From contig JAHEWK010000027.1 of NCBI GenBank assembly GCA_020740775.1, positions 186,001 to 250,000 on the forward strand: a stretch of 64,000 nt of DNA. The letters run 5' to 3'. Position 1 is the first letter of the stretch. The number at the start of each line of letters is the position of its first letter. This stretch comes from Ilyonectria destructans. Lineage: Eukaryota > Ascomycota > Sordariomycetes > Hypocreales > Nectriaceae. The notes below the pieces were generated by a model. That model was given only the letters and a program-made list of their open reading frames with translations, was not told the origin of the DNA and searched no databases. Shown here piece by piece: positions 43,310-54,845 of the stretch. The translations under genes were made by a program, and so were the position numbers.

Positions 43310-44470
43310 TGTGGCCTTGCCCAGCAAGGGAAACAACTAGACTTGTGACGACGGTGGACCGTTCCGGACGCAACAGCGGCAAAGCGCGCGGTGCCAAAAG
43401 TTGACTTGCTGATTGCAAGTGTTCTCCGTTCGTCCGCGAGAGGCACAAAGAATCACGCCGAGACGAGGAAATGGCCCGCCCGCCACTGTTGGTCCATATG
43501 CAGCCGCGATGGCCATCAACAAGCCCGTATTGGCTCAAGACGCTTGGAGTCTCCGCAGCCAGTCTTTTCTTTTCGGAGCCTGTAGTCACATACGGGAGCG
43601 TAAATCAATCGGTCCCAACATCACCGTCCCAGCCCTACTCGACTCGGGCTAGTCCCCGTCGAAGACGCACGATGAAGCTCGCAAAGAACGCGGTCCATAT
43701 CTGACCAGCGGCAAGTATGCCCGGGGTGAAAACACACACAGCTGGAGGAATCCAAGGCTGGGTGGTAAGAAACTGCTGGGCGACGGGTTGCATCACTGAT
43801 GGCCTGTCACAATGACTCAAGTTCCGTCAGCCACCATTGGTCCTCCGAGGCCATGCGCCGTGCTACGCCACTTAGACGGTGAGCGAGGGGGGAAGGCAAT
43901 GACTCCGAGACTTAGCACATTATGCACCGCCGTACCTCGACGCGCGGTTGGCACTCGGGCTTGGAGCCTCGCCGCCCGACGGACACGTAGAGGCAGAACT
44001 TCCTTCAGAAGCAGATCGGGACTGGTTCGCTGCGGATGGCATCGTACCTTCCACCGTATTAACACTTCGCTACGGCCAGGGTTCCAGGCTGTGGTCATGG
44101 ATAGCCTACAGTGTAGATTGATAGGGCGGCTGAAACCCGGTCCCCCGTGTGGATGTCAATCTTTGAGAGGAAGGGGGGGTGGGCGCCGAGTCAGCCATCA
44201 ACAGCCAAGACCCCACGACGCCGAGCTGATAAAGTATTGTACGCACTGTGTACGGAGTACGTGTTTTCGACCTAGGTCGGTTTGCGACTAGGCCCCGTGT
44301 CCAGATACATGTTTCTCGTCTATGTTGCACTACGTAGTAAAGGGACTAGCTTGATAGCCTCGCAACCTCGCCCTATATTTATGGTTCGCATGGTGGATCG
44401 CTTTTTGGTCGTCGTAGAGTGGGTCTTCCGGCACTGCCCTGAGAACACTCTATCTTCCATGTTCTGATCT
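43310..44470 (+). repeat. Degenerate duplicated segment, inverted partner of 18480-22280
   Basis: This segment aligns in reverse complement with 21297-22280 and, across an empty TA site near 44349, with 18480-18520. It carries the site AAAGGGACTAGC where the paralogue has pogo 1. No intact gene is present; only traces of the same unrecognised coding sequence. Confidence 0.75.
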
Positions 44471-45097
44471 CGCAGCCGGATACCATCTTCATAATTTGTA
44501 CATGCCCTTCAATGGAGAAAATTCCCACCATGCTATCTTCTCTTTCTGTCTAATACACCGCTCGATTATCCGTTTGGGGGACTAAAAGGAAGGGTAGCCT
44601 CGTGCACCACAATCTCGTCGTTCAACGTCTCGTTAATCCAGGCTGCCGTCCACCAGGACGCGAACTCAGGCAAGCCTACCCCGGGCGTAAGACCAGCCCT
44701 GCCCCTCGACTAGGAGCGTGAATGACTGCCAAATCGCTTTCCTGCACAGAATAGGACACGGTTTTCTTCTGACTTCCACGGAGCCACGCGTGTGTTGGAC
44801 CGGACCTCCCTGTATTAGGACATCTCCACGGCCTCCACTTTCTCTGCCGTGCGTGCACTGCCGCATGCCGCAAAATTTGTTTCGGCTCCGCCCCCTATTC
44901 CAGAGACTGCCATGACGCCCAGAACGCCTGGTTCGCGCACCATATAACAGACAGACTAGAAGGTAAGTTGCGACCCGGGCGAACCACCGACAAGGCAACT
45001 TCTTTTTCCCTCACCGATCGTTCACACCCCTCCACCGACCCTCGAGGGCTTTGCGACCAACATATAATATACGTCAACGATCCCAATCTTCTGAGGT

Positions 45098-45567
45098 TCC
45101 GATACCCAACCCTATCCCCAGCCACCTGCCATCAATGAACATCACTACCGCCGCCGGCAAACGTTGAGACTGCGCCGAGAACTTGAGACCAACTCTGCCG
45201 CGTTCTCTTGAACCCGTGGAATTTTCTGACTGGTTCCTGCTTTTGCGTTGTTGGCCTCTCCTCACGCAGCACTTTACCAACTCTGCCCCTTCGACATCGC
45301 CACGCTTCTATTTTTTGTTACCATTGGGATTCTACTCCTTGCTACCCTTGGGAGCCCTATCAACATCTCCATTTGTGCTCGTTTCGCGTTTCACAGCTTG
45401 GGGCTCCGGCGTCTTCATCGTCTTCTTTACAGTCCCAGCCCCGCTGGAATCCCGGCCAACTGTCTTACTGAGTGGCCTCAACGTCGCGTCCTAGCCATCT
45501 GCTCAGCCTGCGGTGACACCACACTAGTGCAAGACCTAGTAACGATAACAACCGAGATCACACAAGT
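45098..45567 (+). promoter_or_regulatory. Conserved 5' flank of Est1-like copy C
   Basis: This DNA aligns with the flanks of copy B (17797-18400, inverted) and copy A (12254-12500, inverted). Shared blocks include GCCGGCAAACG, CAACTCTGCCCC, CTTGGGAGCCCTAT and a CTCCGGCGTCTTCA..CGTCTTCTT segment. The alignment leads directly to the ATG at 45568. Probably promoter and leader. Confidence 0.5.
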
Positions 45568-45799
45568 ATGAAGTTTCTGCAGCGAAGGGTTGAGTATGTG
45601 CGAAAGAATTACTGTCAACAAACGTCTATTTTTCGCATACTCTACTGCGTTTGCCCTTCCGAATTGCCCGGCGACGATGAGAAGCCGTTGCTATCCCACC
45701 GTTATGGGGATCTAGAAAAAAACGGGTACGTCACACAAGAGGGCATGAATCACGCGTGTCAGTGCAACACAACTAAAACGTGAGTACGCTCGTCCCGAG

Positions 45800-48700
45800 C
45801 AGACTTCTCAACAAGCAGTCAGTTATCAAGCAGTACTGATTACTGATTGATACTGATATGATATCAGTATCAGTAAGCTCCTAATCAATCAATCAGTAAT
45901 CAGTAACGCACGTGACCAGGTTATATCTGGCTTCCAAATTATGTGGCCTGGCTGCCTGCTGCAGAGTCCGAATTCAAGTACTACGCACTCGACGCTCCGA
46001 CGCGTGGTGTGCAATTAGTGAATCTTCCGATGTTCTGCTAAGATATGTTAGCGGGTACTGCCGTAGCACTGTGTTCATCTATGGTAAACGAGGTATCTTA
46101 CAACCAAAACCATCGTCCTGACAAAAGTCCAGAATTGCATTCTTTCTCTATGTTCAACGGCAGCCTAATTTTATAACTTTGAATGGACTATCTGGCTGGT
46201 TTCCAAGAAGAGTATTTGTAACGTGAGAGACGGCGAAGTGCATATTATCTGGGTGGTGAAACCCAAGGCCATTGAGTTAAGAGATACCCACTCCACCATT
46301 ATAAATACGCGGGATGCGCGGTAGCCCCTATCTGGCGCATATAGGGTAAGCTGGCTCACGTAACATACTCTCGAGCAAAACAATCGAGATGCCAATAAAC
46401 ACACTGGTCTCTTCCTGAGAATCACATTCGTACAAGTTAAAGTATAGTCACGGAATTTCTCTTGCTGAGACCTTCCGTCTGGTATCAATTCCCATCATGG
46501 TTAAAGATATATTTCCAAGTTGTCGTTTTGTAGTCGAGAAAGCCACGGGTATGACGCAGCATACTGACCCCGTTGTCACCATCAGATATGTCCCGACCCA
46601 AAGCACAGGTTAAGTCAAGTCCAGTTCGCTTGAAAGCTGTTTGTCTCTCAAGTATTTTCTCTACTCTCACCATCCCAATTCATATCGCTTTATTTATTGA
46701 CGAAGACGAAGACAAAGAGTCCAAGCGGTCGGTATCAGGGACCTGCGCCCAAACCAAAATACACGCCTGGACGGATGTACTAGCGACTTTGCAGGTCCCC
46801 TGCAGACCTTGACGTGGAGGCTCAGCGTCCATGGCCCACCATTCACCCTTACGAGTACGTACGCAAGCTCAGTAACGAGCTCAATAATCAATTCTAATCA
46901 AACGCCAGAATGGCGCGAGAATAACGCGAAGCTGACGCGGGTGGGACAGGGCAGCTGCGAGACGAAGGTTTTTCGAGTTTGACTCAAGGAGATGATGCCC
47001 TTCAGCGCCCGATCATTGGCCAGCGGGCCGTTAGGAGGGCCAAACTGTGACGTTGAAGGTGGGGTCCAAGTCATGGACGCGGTGGTGGTGTGCTGATTGA
47101 AATAGATTGTCTCTTTGCACACAACTTGAAGGACTTCAATAGCTTGCACTTGTAACACATGAATAAACACCAAGCGTCAATATGCCTACCGGGCCGTCTC
47201 TATTTGTAGGGGACGTTGAATACGAAGAATTAAGCTCGCCAGCTCCAGAATCAAGCATCTCCGCAGCCGTGCGGCCTCATTCACAGCAATCATTTTTCTC
47301 CACGTCCTCCTCCGCTTCTTCCGTGTCTAAGCCTCAATCTCAGTCGAAGAAACGTAAACTCCGCGCGCCAGAAACCTGGAAGCACTTCCGCGTGCCCCAA
47401 GGAGACGAAGAGACACACCAGAATAACCAGAGACTCTGGTATTGTCAACACTGTCACAATCCGCCATGGCGTACAGTCTCCACTACAAGCGCCAAACGGC
47501 ATATGCGAAGTGGCCACTGTATTATCATTGACGATGAAGAAAGGCCAGCCAAGAAGGCACTTCAACAGTCTCTTGAAGTAGCATTTACACGTGTCGAAGA
47601 GAAGAACCGAAACCTAGTATCCCGTGACGAACAATCGATACTACGGAATGCGATCCAACTTGACGCATTCTACGAGGCTCAGATCCAACTTATCACAAGC
47701 CGGCGGCTCCCATTCAGCTGTGTCTCTTGGCCGGAATACCAAGCACTTCTCTGCGCAGTTAACCCAAGAGCTGAAGAGTTCCTTATTCAGTCAGGCAATA
47801 CAGTAGTGGCTCATATTGAGCTGTCATACGTCATACATCGCGAGAACATCAAAGCTCAATTACAGGCGGCAAAGTCACAAGTCCACTTCAGCATCGATCT
47901 ATGGTCATCACCGCATCGCAAGGGATTTCTCGGAATACGTGGGCAATGGGTTGATGAGCATTATGAACTCCGTGAGGCCTTATTAGGTCTACCGAACGTA
48001 CAGCACAGTCACTCCGGAGAGACAATGTCACGGCACTTGCTGGACACCATACGGTATTTCAATATCGCAGGCAACATTGGCTACTTTACGTCAGATAACG
48101 CTAGCTCCAATGACACTTGCATGCGTGCTTTGTCAACGGCATTGGCGAACGAATATGGCATTGGATTCGACCCCATTGATCGCCGCGTTCGATGTGGAGG
48201 CCATATTATCAATCTGTGCCTCCAGGCGTTTCTCTTCGCCTCCAGCAAAGAGGCACTCAATGCTGCCATTGAAGAGGCAGATAGCAACGTAAATACCGCA
48301 GTTGTTGAGTCTCTACAGGCGAAATTGCAGCAGAAGAGTAGCAAGGGCAAGCAGCGAAATGTGCCGGAGGATCGATCCGGATGGCGCTCGATGGGCCCCC
48401 TTGGCAAATTACACAATATCGCCGTGTTTATACGGAGTTCTACAATACACAGCGATGCTTGGGAGCGCCTGGCAGGCCGTGTACTCGGCATTGACAATGC
48501 AACCAGGTGGAATTCATGGTACATGTTGCTTCGTACTGCACTCGAGAAGAAAGACAAACTTATGGTCTTTCAACAAGATCATCATAAAGCCTTGGGCGAC
48601 GATAGTCTCACACAGGATGACTGGGATGTCCTCAGATTGACGGCGGACTTCCTCCAACCGTTCTGGCAGGCTACGCAGGCTCAGCAGAAGAAGTGGTCGT

Positions 48701-49569
48701 CGTTAGATCAGCTACTTTACCACATGGATATCCTGCTCAAGCATTTCGAAGATGCTAAGGTATATACTAGTTGCGACCTTATTTAGCCTTATGGTACTAA
48801 CTATTTATAGAAGACGTACGCCGATCATCAACGCCTTATCCACTCTATCCACATGGGCTGGTTTGTGCTTGATAAGTACTACTTTAAGACCGATGAGACG
48901 CCTGTATATTCCGCGGCATTGCTTCTCCACCCATCAAAGCGATTGAAGTACCTCCGCCAGAACTGGCACGTTGATTGGCATGACAGTGCAATCAATAAGG
49001 CTAGGCAGATCTGGAGTCAGTACAAAGATCTCCCTGTTACCACTTCTCCGGAGGAGGCTTCGGAGATCCAGATGACAGCGTACGATAAACTGGCGCAGTC
49101 GCTCGATGTGACGGAGGCATATGACGACGAGGATGAGCTGGAGAAGTTTATTAATGGTTCTCCATGCAAGATCGCAGTTACTCCGCTTGCCTGGTGGAGC
49201 AGAGAAGAGCAACGGATCGAATACCCCCGGCTACATAAGATGGCTATTAACGTACTTTCGATTCCGCCTATGTCGGATAAGGCGGAACGTGTCTTTTCAG
49301 GGGCTCGGCGTACTGTTTCGTATGACCGTGCACGCCTCGGGGCGGAGAACATTGAGATGACAGAGTGTATTGGGAACTGGAACAAGAATGACCTCATTCG
49401 GAAGGTGCACGTACTACCAAATGATGACAATTAGGCTGAAGATCGTTGCAACAGCAGCATGTCTTGCCACTTACTGATAAGCTAATCAATCAGTATCAGT
49501 AAACATAGTAATCAATCAATCAGTATCAGTATAGGCCTTATCAATCAGTACTGCTTGTTGAGAAGTCTG
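45800..49569 (+). mobile_element. hAT transposon 3, complete, with 8-bp target duplication
   Basis: The 3,770-bp element has inverted ends CAGACTTCTCAACAAGCAGT (45800-45819 with a small interruption after; inverse at 49550-49569) and an exact target duplication GTCCCGAG (45792-45799 and 49570-49577). Subterminal TGATACTGAT/ATCAATCAGTATC repeats crowd both ends. It carries an intact two-exon transposase, so it is a candidate autonomous element. Its ends share CTCAACAAG with the defective element in the Crypton. Confidence 0.95.
47182..49434 (+). CDS. hAT-family transposase with BED zinc finger
   Basis: Two exons, 47182-48759 and 48811-49434, joined across a 51-nt intron (GTATAT donor, TACTAAC branch, TAG acceptor), give 733 aa. 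A BED-type zinc finger lies at residues about 70-115 (RLWYCQHCHNPP..KRHMRSGH). The catalytic core has FSIDLWSSPHRKGF (first Asp), YFTSDNASSND (second Asp), RCGGHIINLCLQ (C-x2-H) and a C-terminal SDKAERVFSGARRTVS block with the catalytic Glu, inside the dimerisation region PRLHKMAINVLSIPPM. The intron is in frame and contains a stop, so unspliced mRNA would give a truncated protein. No lesions seen. Confidence 0.93.
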
Positions 49570-51840
49570 GTCCCGAGACCCTGACCGAAACCTGAACATC
49601 TCTAGGCTACAACAAACACAAAACCCAAATCTACCCTGCAAGCGTAACGTACGGGATAACTCCAAAGACAAAGGCGATGTGGCCCAAGCGACTTCCGACA
49701 CGAGCTTGGAGCGGTCCCTGCCAGCAGATCGGCAACCAGGCCCGTCACCGCCCCCGGCCGCGGGTATCTGCAGTTGCGCCAGGGTGGTCGGTCTGAGAGA
49801 CAACTTCAAACAAGGCCCGAAAATCCCTTCTGGAAGACAGTTGTGGACTGGCGGTGACGGCGCTAAGGCGCTCCAAGAAGTTTCGGTTTCTGCAGCCTCG
49901 TCCACTGTCACTCGACAACCACCCTCAAATGCGATAAGTCGGCCACCACAGCCTGACTTCCACGGCAACGAGACTGAGCCTGTAATCCAAATGATACACC
50001 AACCAGAGACCAGACCGATATCGCAAGATCAACTGGTTGCTGAAGTGTTGGGATTATACGCTAGCCTGGTCATGGCCGAAACAAAATGCATAGAAGCCGA
50101 CAATGCCCAGAGGTTAAACACAGATGCTAACAAGCTCAATGATAAGGAATGGCAGGCGCTGATCGAACTGCATCGAACCCTTCTGCACGAGCATTATGAC
50201 TTTTTCCTTGCTAGCCAACATCCCTCGGCTAGTGAGGCACTAAGTGGCCTTGCTTCAAAATACGCCATGGCTGCTCGCATGTGGCGACACGGCATCCACG
50301 ACTTTCTTGAGCTCCTCCGGCATCGGTTGCCGGCATCCATCGAACATATGCTTACCTTCTTGTATATTGCATATAGTATGATGGCATTGCTCTCTGAGAC
50401 GGTACCAGCATTCAAGGACACTTGGATCGAATGTTTGGGAGACCTTGCCCGCTATCGCATGGCCATCGACGACGATATTAAGGATCGAGAGGTCTGGACT
50501 GGGGCGAGCCAACACTACAGCTCTCGCATGGCCGTCGAGGACGACGATGTTAAGGATAAAGAAGTCTGGACTGGGGTGAGCCAACACTGGTACAGTAAGG
50601 CGTCGAATAAGTCTCCAAACACCGGCCGCCTTTACCATCATTTGGCGATTCTGGCTCGGCCCAATGCGTTACAACAGCTATACTACTACGCCAAGTCGCT
50701 CTGTGTGCCGACCCCATTCCTTACTTCGAGGGAGAGCGTGATGACCCTCTTTAATCCTATCCTAGATTCTGATCCGCGTCACCTGTCAGAAGTCGATACC
50801 GACTTTGTCCGGGTGCATGGGATTCTCTTCTCGGGCAGAGGGGACGAGAACAAGCTCAAAGCCTCCATGGAAAAGGTCCTAACCATCCTTGATTCGAAAA
50901 TTGCTGGACTCACCAAAAAGTGGCTTGAAGCAGGGTGTGTACTTACGCAACTCTCGAGGAATATCTATTAACTTGATCTAGTTATTTCACGGGCATTGCT
51001 ACCTGTTGTTCTCTCCTCGGTTATGGCAATGAATCTAATGTTCTCATGAAGGCTTTATGTCAGCAACCAGACGAGACAGATGTTACCATGGGGAACTCGG
51101 TATTGGTGGTACCCCCTAGTGAATCCTTTAAGACAGCACTCGAGTTTGCGGTCAAGACATATGAGATCGTCGTTATCCGCTGGGGAGATACGAACACTCT
51201 TCCGTTTGTTCATACAATGATGGTCCTCATTCATAAGCTGGCGCAATACCCAGCTGATATCTCATACCTTGAACAGGTGTTTCCCTAGAAGTTGACTACG
51301 GCCATGCTGAACTACCACTTGGAGTCGTGCGACTTCGAACCAAGAATGGACGGAGACTTCCCTGGTCCGGAGAAGCATGAAGCCCCCAGGCCTTTGCCGG
51401 AGGATTATGCCATGCGAGGCCTTATCTACGTCAACGACTACTACCCCAAGGAGTGGTTCACCAACGAGAAGATCGACGAAGACGAGAGGTACTTCGAGCT
51501 TGCATCAATGGTCGACCAGCGAAAGGAGCGAATACTGTATCTTGGTTACAAGATTGCGGCTCACGGCGAATGGTTGAAGTTTGACACTGAGAGTCGACGG
51601 TTTTCCGTCGCAGACGAGTATGACGTGGACTTGGGTACTATTTCTCCTTCATTGGAGCCTCAGGAACTAAAGAAGGATCGGGACTTCGTACTAAAGGAGG
51701 ATGAGGTCGGGAAAGGCCATGACCGACGAATTGTGATTGCAAAATCTTTGAAAAGAAAGTGTTGGGCGGGGCAGACCCGAGTTGGGGAACTTTCCTCGGT
51801 TTTTTATTGGATGCTGTATTTTTGGATTCCCGGCTTTTGA

Positions 51841-52130
51841 CAGTTGCGCATAGTTAATGTATTGTATGTATTGTTGCTCATTACGAGTCAGAAGCTTAGG
51901 TATTCATGACCAGGAATCTTCCGGTATAGAATCGCCAGACTGAGGGAAAGTGACAGAAGCTAAACTATCAGTTGATTCATGGCTGTGTGGAGACTTGGCT
52001 GAAGTATTCTTCACCTCAGTAGTGGAAGCATCGGCCAGTTTGGTCTGCCGTTCAAAATAATGTATAGGGTAGCAATATCCAGCATGTCTTGACACCATCG
52101 AAAGGAGGAATGTGGACTCGTGCATGGATA
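51841..52130. other. Short intergenic stretch
   Basis: No supported feature between Est1-like copy C and the esterase pseudogene. Confidence 0.45.
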
Positions 52131-52756
52131 TTAAATGATAAAAATCAATAGGATCAACCTCTTCATGGTGTCGTCCTTATAGACATGCAAACAGAGATCC
52201 AGTGGAAGATGAGATCTTGAGTCTAGTTTGGTGGCACCAAGCAACGTGTTGCCGCGCAGCACGTACCCCAACGACCGGTGGCGGACAAATCGTCCACAAA
52301 GGGCACCCATCCGCCCACTCAAAGGAATCCTCCCAGAGGCTTCGTCATCCACAGCCGTGGTAAGGTCACCAACCCAACCGCGGCGCCCATCCCAATGCCT
52401 CCCAAAAAGACATTTTCCAAGCCCACATCCTCCGCCTCAGCCATAACAATCTGGTCCAGCGCTGCTGCTACCTCTCCCACGCCTGGCCATACCTCATCCA
52501 CCGGTGCAACCCGGCATTGCGGATCCAAATCCCCGAGCGGGAACCATGTGTAGCCGGCAGTCTCGTCGTCGGCAGAGGTGACGGGATCCTTTGCGTTGGG
52601 GAGGACGAAGCAGACATGCCGGAGATGGCCCTGGGAAGTGATTTCATTTAGGGCCGCGAGTAGCTTCTCAGAATCAGAGGCATTGTCGCGGAGAAGAATG
52701 AAAGTATGAGTCAGCTTTGCGCTTGTGTTCATCACGCGGGGGTTGCGTGCTGTCAT
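52131..52756 (-). pseudogene. Acyl-protein-thioesterase/carboxylesterase-like alpha/beta hydrolase, inactive
   Basis: From the ATG at 52756 the protein reads THTFILLRDNASDSEKL..CFVLPNAKDPVTS..WFPLGD, then VFLGGIGMGAAVGL. This order is that of the phospholipase/carboxylesterase family, which cleaves acyl groups from proteins or lipids. The nucleophile elbow should be G-x-S-x-G, but here it is G-I-G-M-G, so the catalytic Ser is absent. A one-base deletion near 52330 throws the frame after PLGG; the other frame continues IPLSGRMGALCGRF. The expected C-terminal Asp/His region is not visible. It is probably dead. The family call rests on motif order from memory. Confidence 0.48.
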
Positions 52757-53489
52757 TGTTGCTGTTATTCGTAGTTGTGTGAGCGTCTATAAGCTGCGGT
52801 ATGGAAACGGTACTGATGTTGAATGATGGAGGGTTGCTGATAAAGAACAAAAGTAGATAGCACGAAACCATGATGTATAGACTAGAATGGGAGACTCTTG
52901 TTCCTTTCTCTGGATCTACATAGGAGAGTTGGTTTCGTGTTCCTTGAAAACATTTCGATCTATCCCGACAACAGGGTTTCTCGAACTGTATATGCTCTAA
53001 AACACATGGGCCACACTGGGGCCGCTTGAAACATTGTTAATGGCTACTATAGGATTGATTATCCGCGTTCGTCTAGTATGAAGGATATGGCTAATTCAGG
53101 ATGAACTTCGAGCTGCAGCACTGACTGTAAGATGGTACGCGCCGTGGATCGTAACCTTCTTTGTTCCATTTCATCACCATGATCCATTATTCACCACATG
53201 ATCGATTCAACGCGGTTAGTCATACAAAGAAACAATTCAAAATAGATACACGAACCCAGAGGAAGAATAGAACACTGCTCTTAACATCCATCAGCTGCAT
53301 CCTCCTCTTGGTTCACCTAGTGATTGTACCCTTCTCTGAGCTTGAGGTGTCACTCTTTAGACTCTACGAGCTATTTAAGCTTTTTCTGGAAAGCTTGTCT
53401 ACCTGCCCTTTCCACGTACCTGCATTTGTATACTTTCATCTCCATCAGCATAACTTATTTGTTCATTATCTTGACCCACAACACATGTC

Positions 53490-54845
53490 ATGGCTCAACT
53501 GACGACCATGGAAGCCTCAAATCAGGTACCAACTCTAATGAACTCTGATGTCCATAAAATCCAGTCTAATCGCAGAGAGCAGAGAAACCAGCTTGATGTA
53601 TTCGCCAAGTTGCCTTTGGAACTGAAACTAGGGATCTGCGAGTACCTATGCGACCATTGCACCAACGCAATTTCCCTCCGCTCGACATCCAAACCTGATT
53701 ATGGACCCCTGGCCTGCCTATGCCTCACATCTCGATCTTTCAGAGCTGCGGCACAGCAAGTGTTATGTCATTTCTTCTGGTGCCAAGATGGTGACCCGGG
53801 GCGCCGTCTGGGACCATTTTTGACGACTCTGAGCCGGAGACCCGAGTTGACGGCACATGTTCGCCGAATTCGCTACCAACCCGATCCTTGGGATGACGCT
53901 CCACTTGATTTTCAGACCGATGATACGTCTGCCGACGAAAATTTGGTACCACTCCGGGTTGAAATCTTCAGACTCCATCGCTCTTTGTTCGATGAGGTGT
54001 TATCGCAAGCGGGAAACCTGGAAGAGTTGACTATCCAAATCGAGGAAGGTTGGCGGCTACCTCCTATCGATTTCTCTTGTCTGAGGCATCTGAATCTCGG
54101 ACGTCCCGGTCGTAACAGTGCGAATTATGATGGCCCAGCACCAAATTATCCCCAAGATAAAAGGGGACTGAGAACAGCACCGCGGCTCGAGCAGTTGTGG
54201 CTAGATCAGTGGAACATATCGGAGGTGGCTGGCCCAAAACCATTGGGTCTGGCATCCAGTATTCGCCTGTTGACAATGGCCCCGGAAAGTCAGGACTCGA
54301 ATGAGATTTCAAATGCTAATAAGATAACCCCCGTTACAGAGGTGTCAAAGCTCGCTACATTCGAATTCATCGAGAACTTTGAAACGCGGCAGGGAGGTGG
54401 AAAAATCTTGCCATTGCTCTTGGAGCAGAAATATCATCTGACAAGTATTTCCATACAGAGCTGGCGCTACCAGGTCGACCTTGCTTTACTCGGCGAGTTT
54501 ATACATCTTAAACACCTTCGACTTCACACCTGGCCCCAAAGTACAGCCAGTACCGAGGGTGAGGTAATTTCATATCCCTCTGTACTTCCTCGGTCATTGG
54601 AGTCGCTGCACCTCTGTTTCTGGAATTCATCTCATCAAGAAGGAATTATCACCTGGTTGAGCCAGAGCCTATCCGAGTATAAGCACCTGAAATATGTCCG
54701 AACTACTGATTTCAACAGTGGGAGTTCAGGCCACACATTCAGACAGTGGGGGGTATATAAAAACTTTGTGGAAGTAGGTGTGGAATTCGTGACGGTGGAA
54801 TGGAGGACCCCGGGAATGTTCAATGGATTTTGGGATTCTGTATAG
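53490..54845 (+). CDS. F-box-like protein, 451 aa
   Basis: An intact intronless frame starts at the ATG at 53490 (a second in-frame ATG is at 53508) and ends with a TAG at 54843-54845. An F-box-like segment lies at residues about 36-75 (LDVFAKLPLELKLGICEYL..LCLTSRSFRAAA). It is followed by leucine-rich stretches typical of fungal F-box/LRR-like proteins (LSCLRHLNLG-like region, APRLEQLWLDQW, LKHLRLHTW, RSLESLHLCFW). Such proteins usually bring substrates to SCF ubiquitin ligases through Skp1. No substrate can be guessed. It has no lesions and is one of the few credible resident genes here. Confidence 0.75.
   Translation: MAQLTTMEASNQVPTLMNSDVHKIQSNRREQRNQLDVFAKLPLELKLGICEYLCDHCTNAISLRSTSKPDYGPLACLCLTSRSFRAAAQQVLCHFFWCQDGDPGRRLGPFLTTLSRRPELTAHVRRIRYQPDPWDDAPLDFQTDDTSADENLVPLRVEIFRLHRSLFDEVLSQAGNLEELTIQIEEGWRLPPIDFSCLRHLNLGRPGRNSANYDGPAPNYPQDKRGLRTAPRLEQLWLDQWNISEVAGPKPLGLASSIRLLTMAPESQDSNEISNANKITPVTEVSKLATFEFIENFETRQGGGKILPLLLEQKYHLTSISIQSWRYQVDLALLGEFIHLKHLRLHTWPQSTASTEGEVISYPSVLPRSLESLHLCFWNSSHQEGIITWLSQSLSEYKHLKYVRTTDFNSGSSGHTFRQWGVYKNFVEVGVEFVTVEWRTPGMFNGFWDSV

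Larger units (their letters stand above)
45568..51840 (+). pseudogene. Est1-like protein, copy C (hAT in intron 1, late nonsense)
   Basis: Exon 1 is 45568-45779. Intron 1 (donor GTGAGT at 45780, acceptor CTCTAG ending 49605) contains the whole 3,770-bp hAT 3. Exon 2 is 49606-50934, then a 47-nt intron (50935-50981), then exon 3 from 50982. Without the hAT, intron 1 would be 48 nt. The protein has the Est1-type motifs of the family: ETRPISQDQLVAEV, HRTLLHEHYDFFLASQHP, GRLYHHLAILARPNALQQLY. A duplicated segment (DREVWTGASQHYSSRMAVED then DKEVWTGVSQHWYS) is unique to this copy. In exon 3 a TAG at 51286-51288 replaces the Trp codon of copy A (FPWNLT); the frame then stays open to 51840. The nonsense change removes about 180 C-terminal residues. 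Confidence 0.82.
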
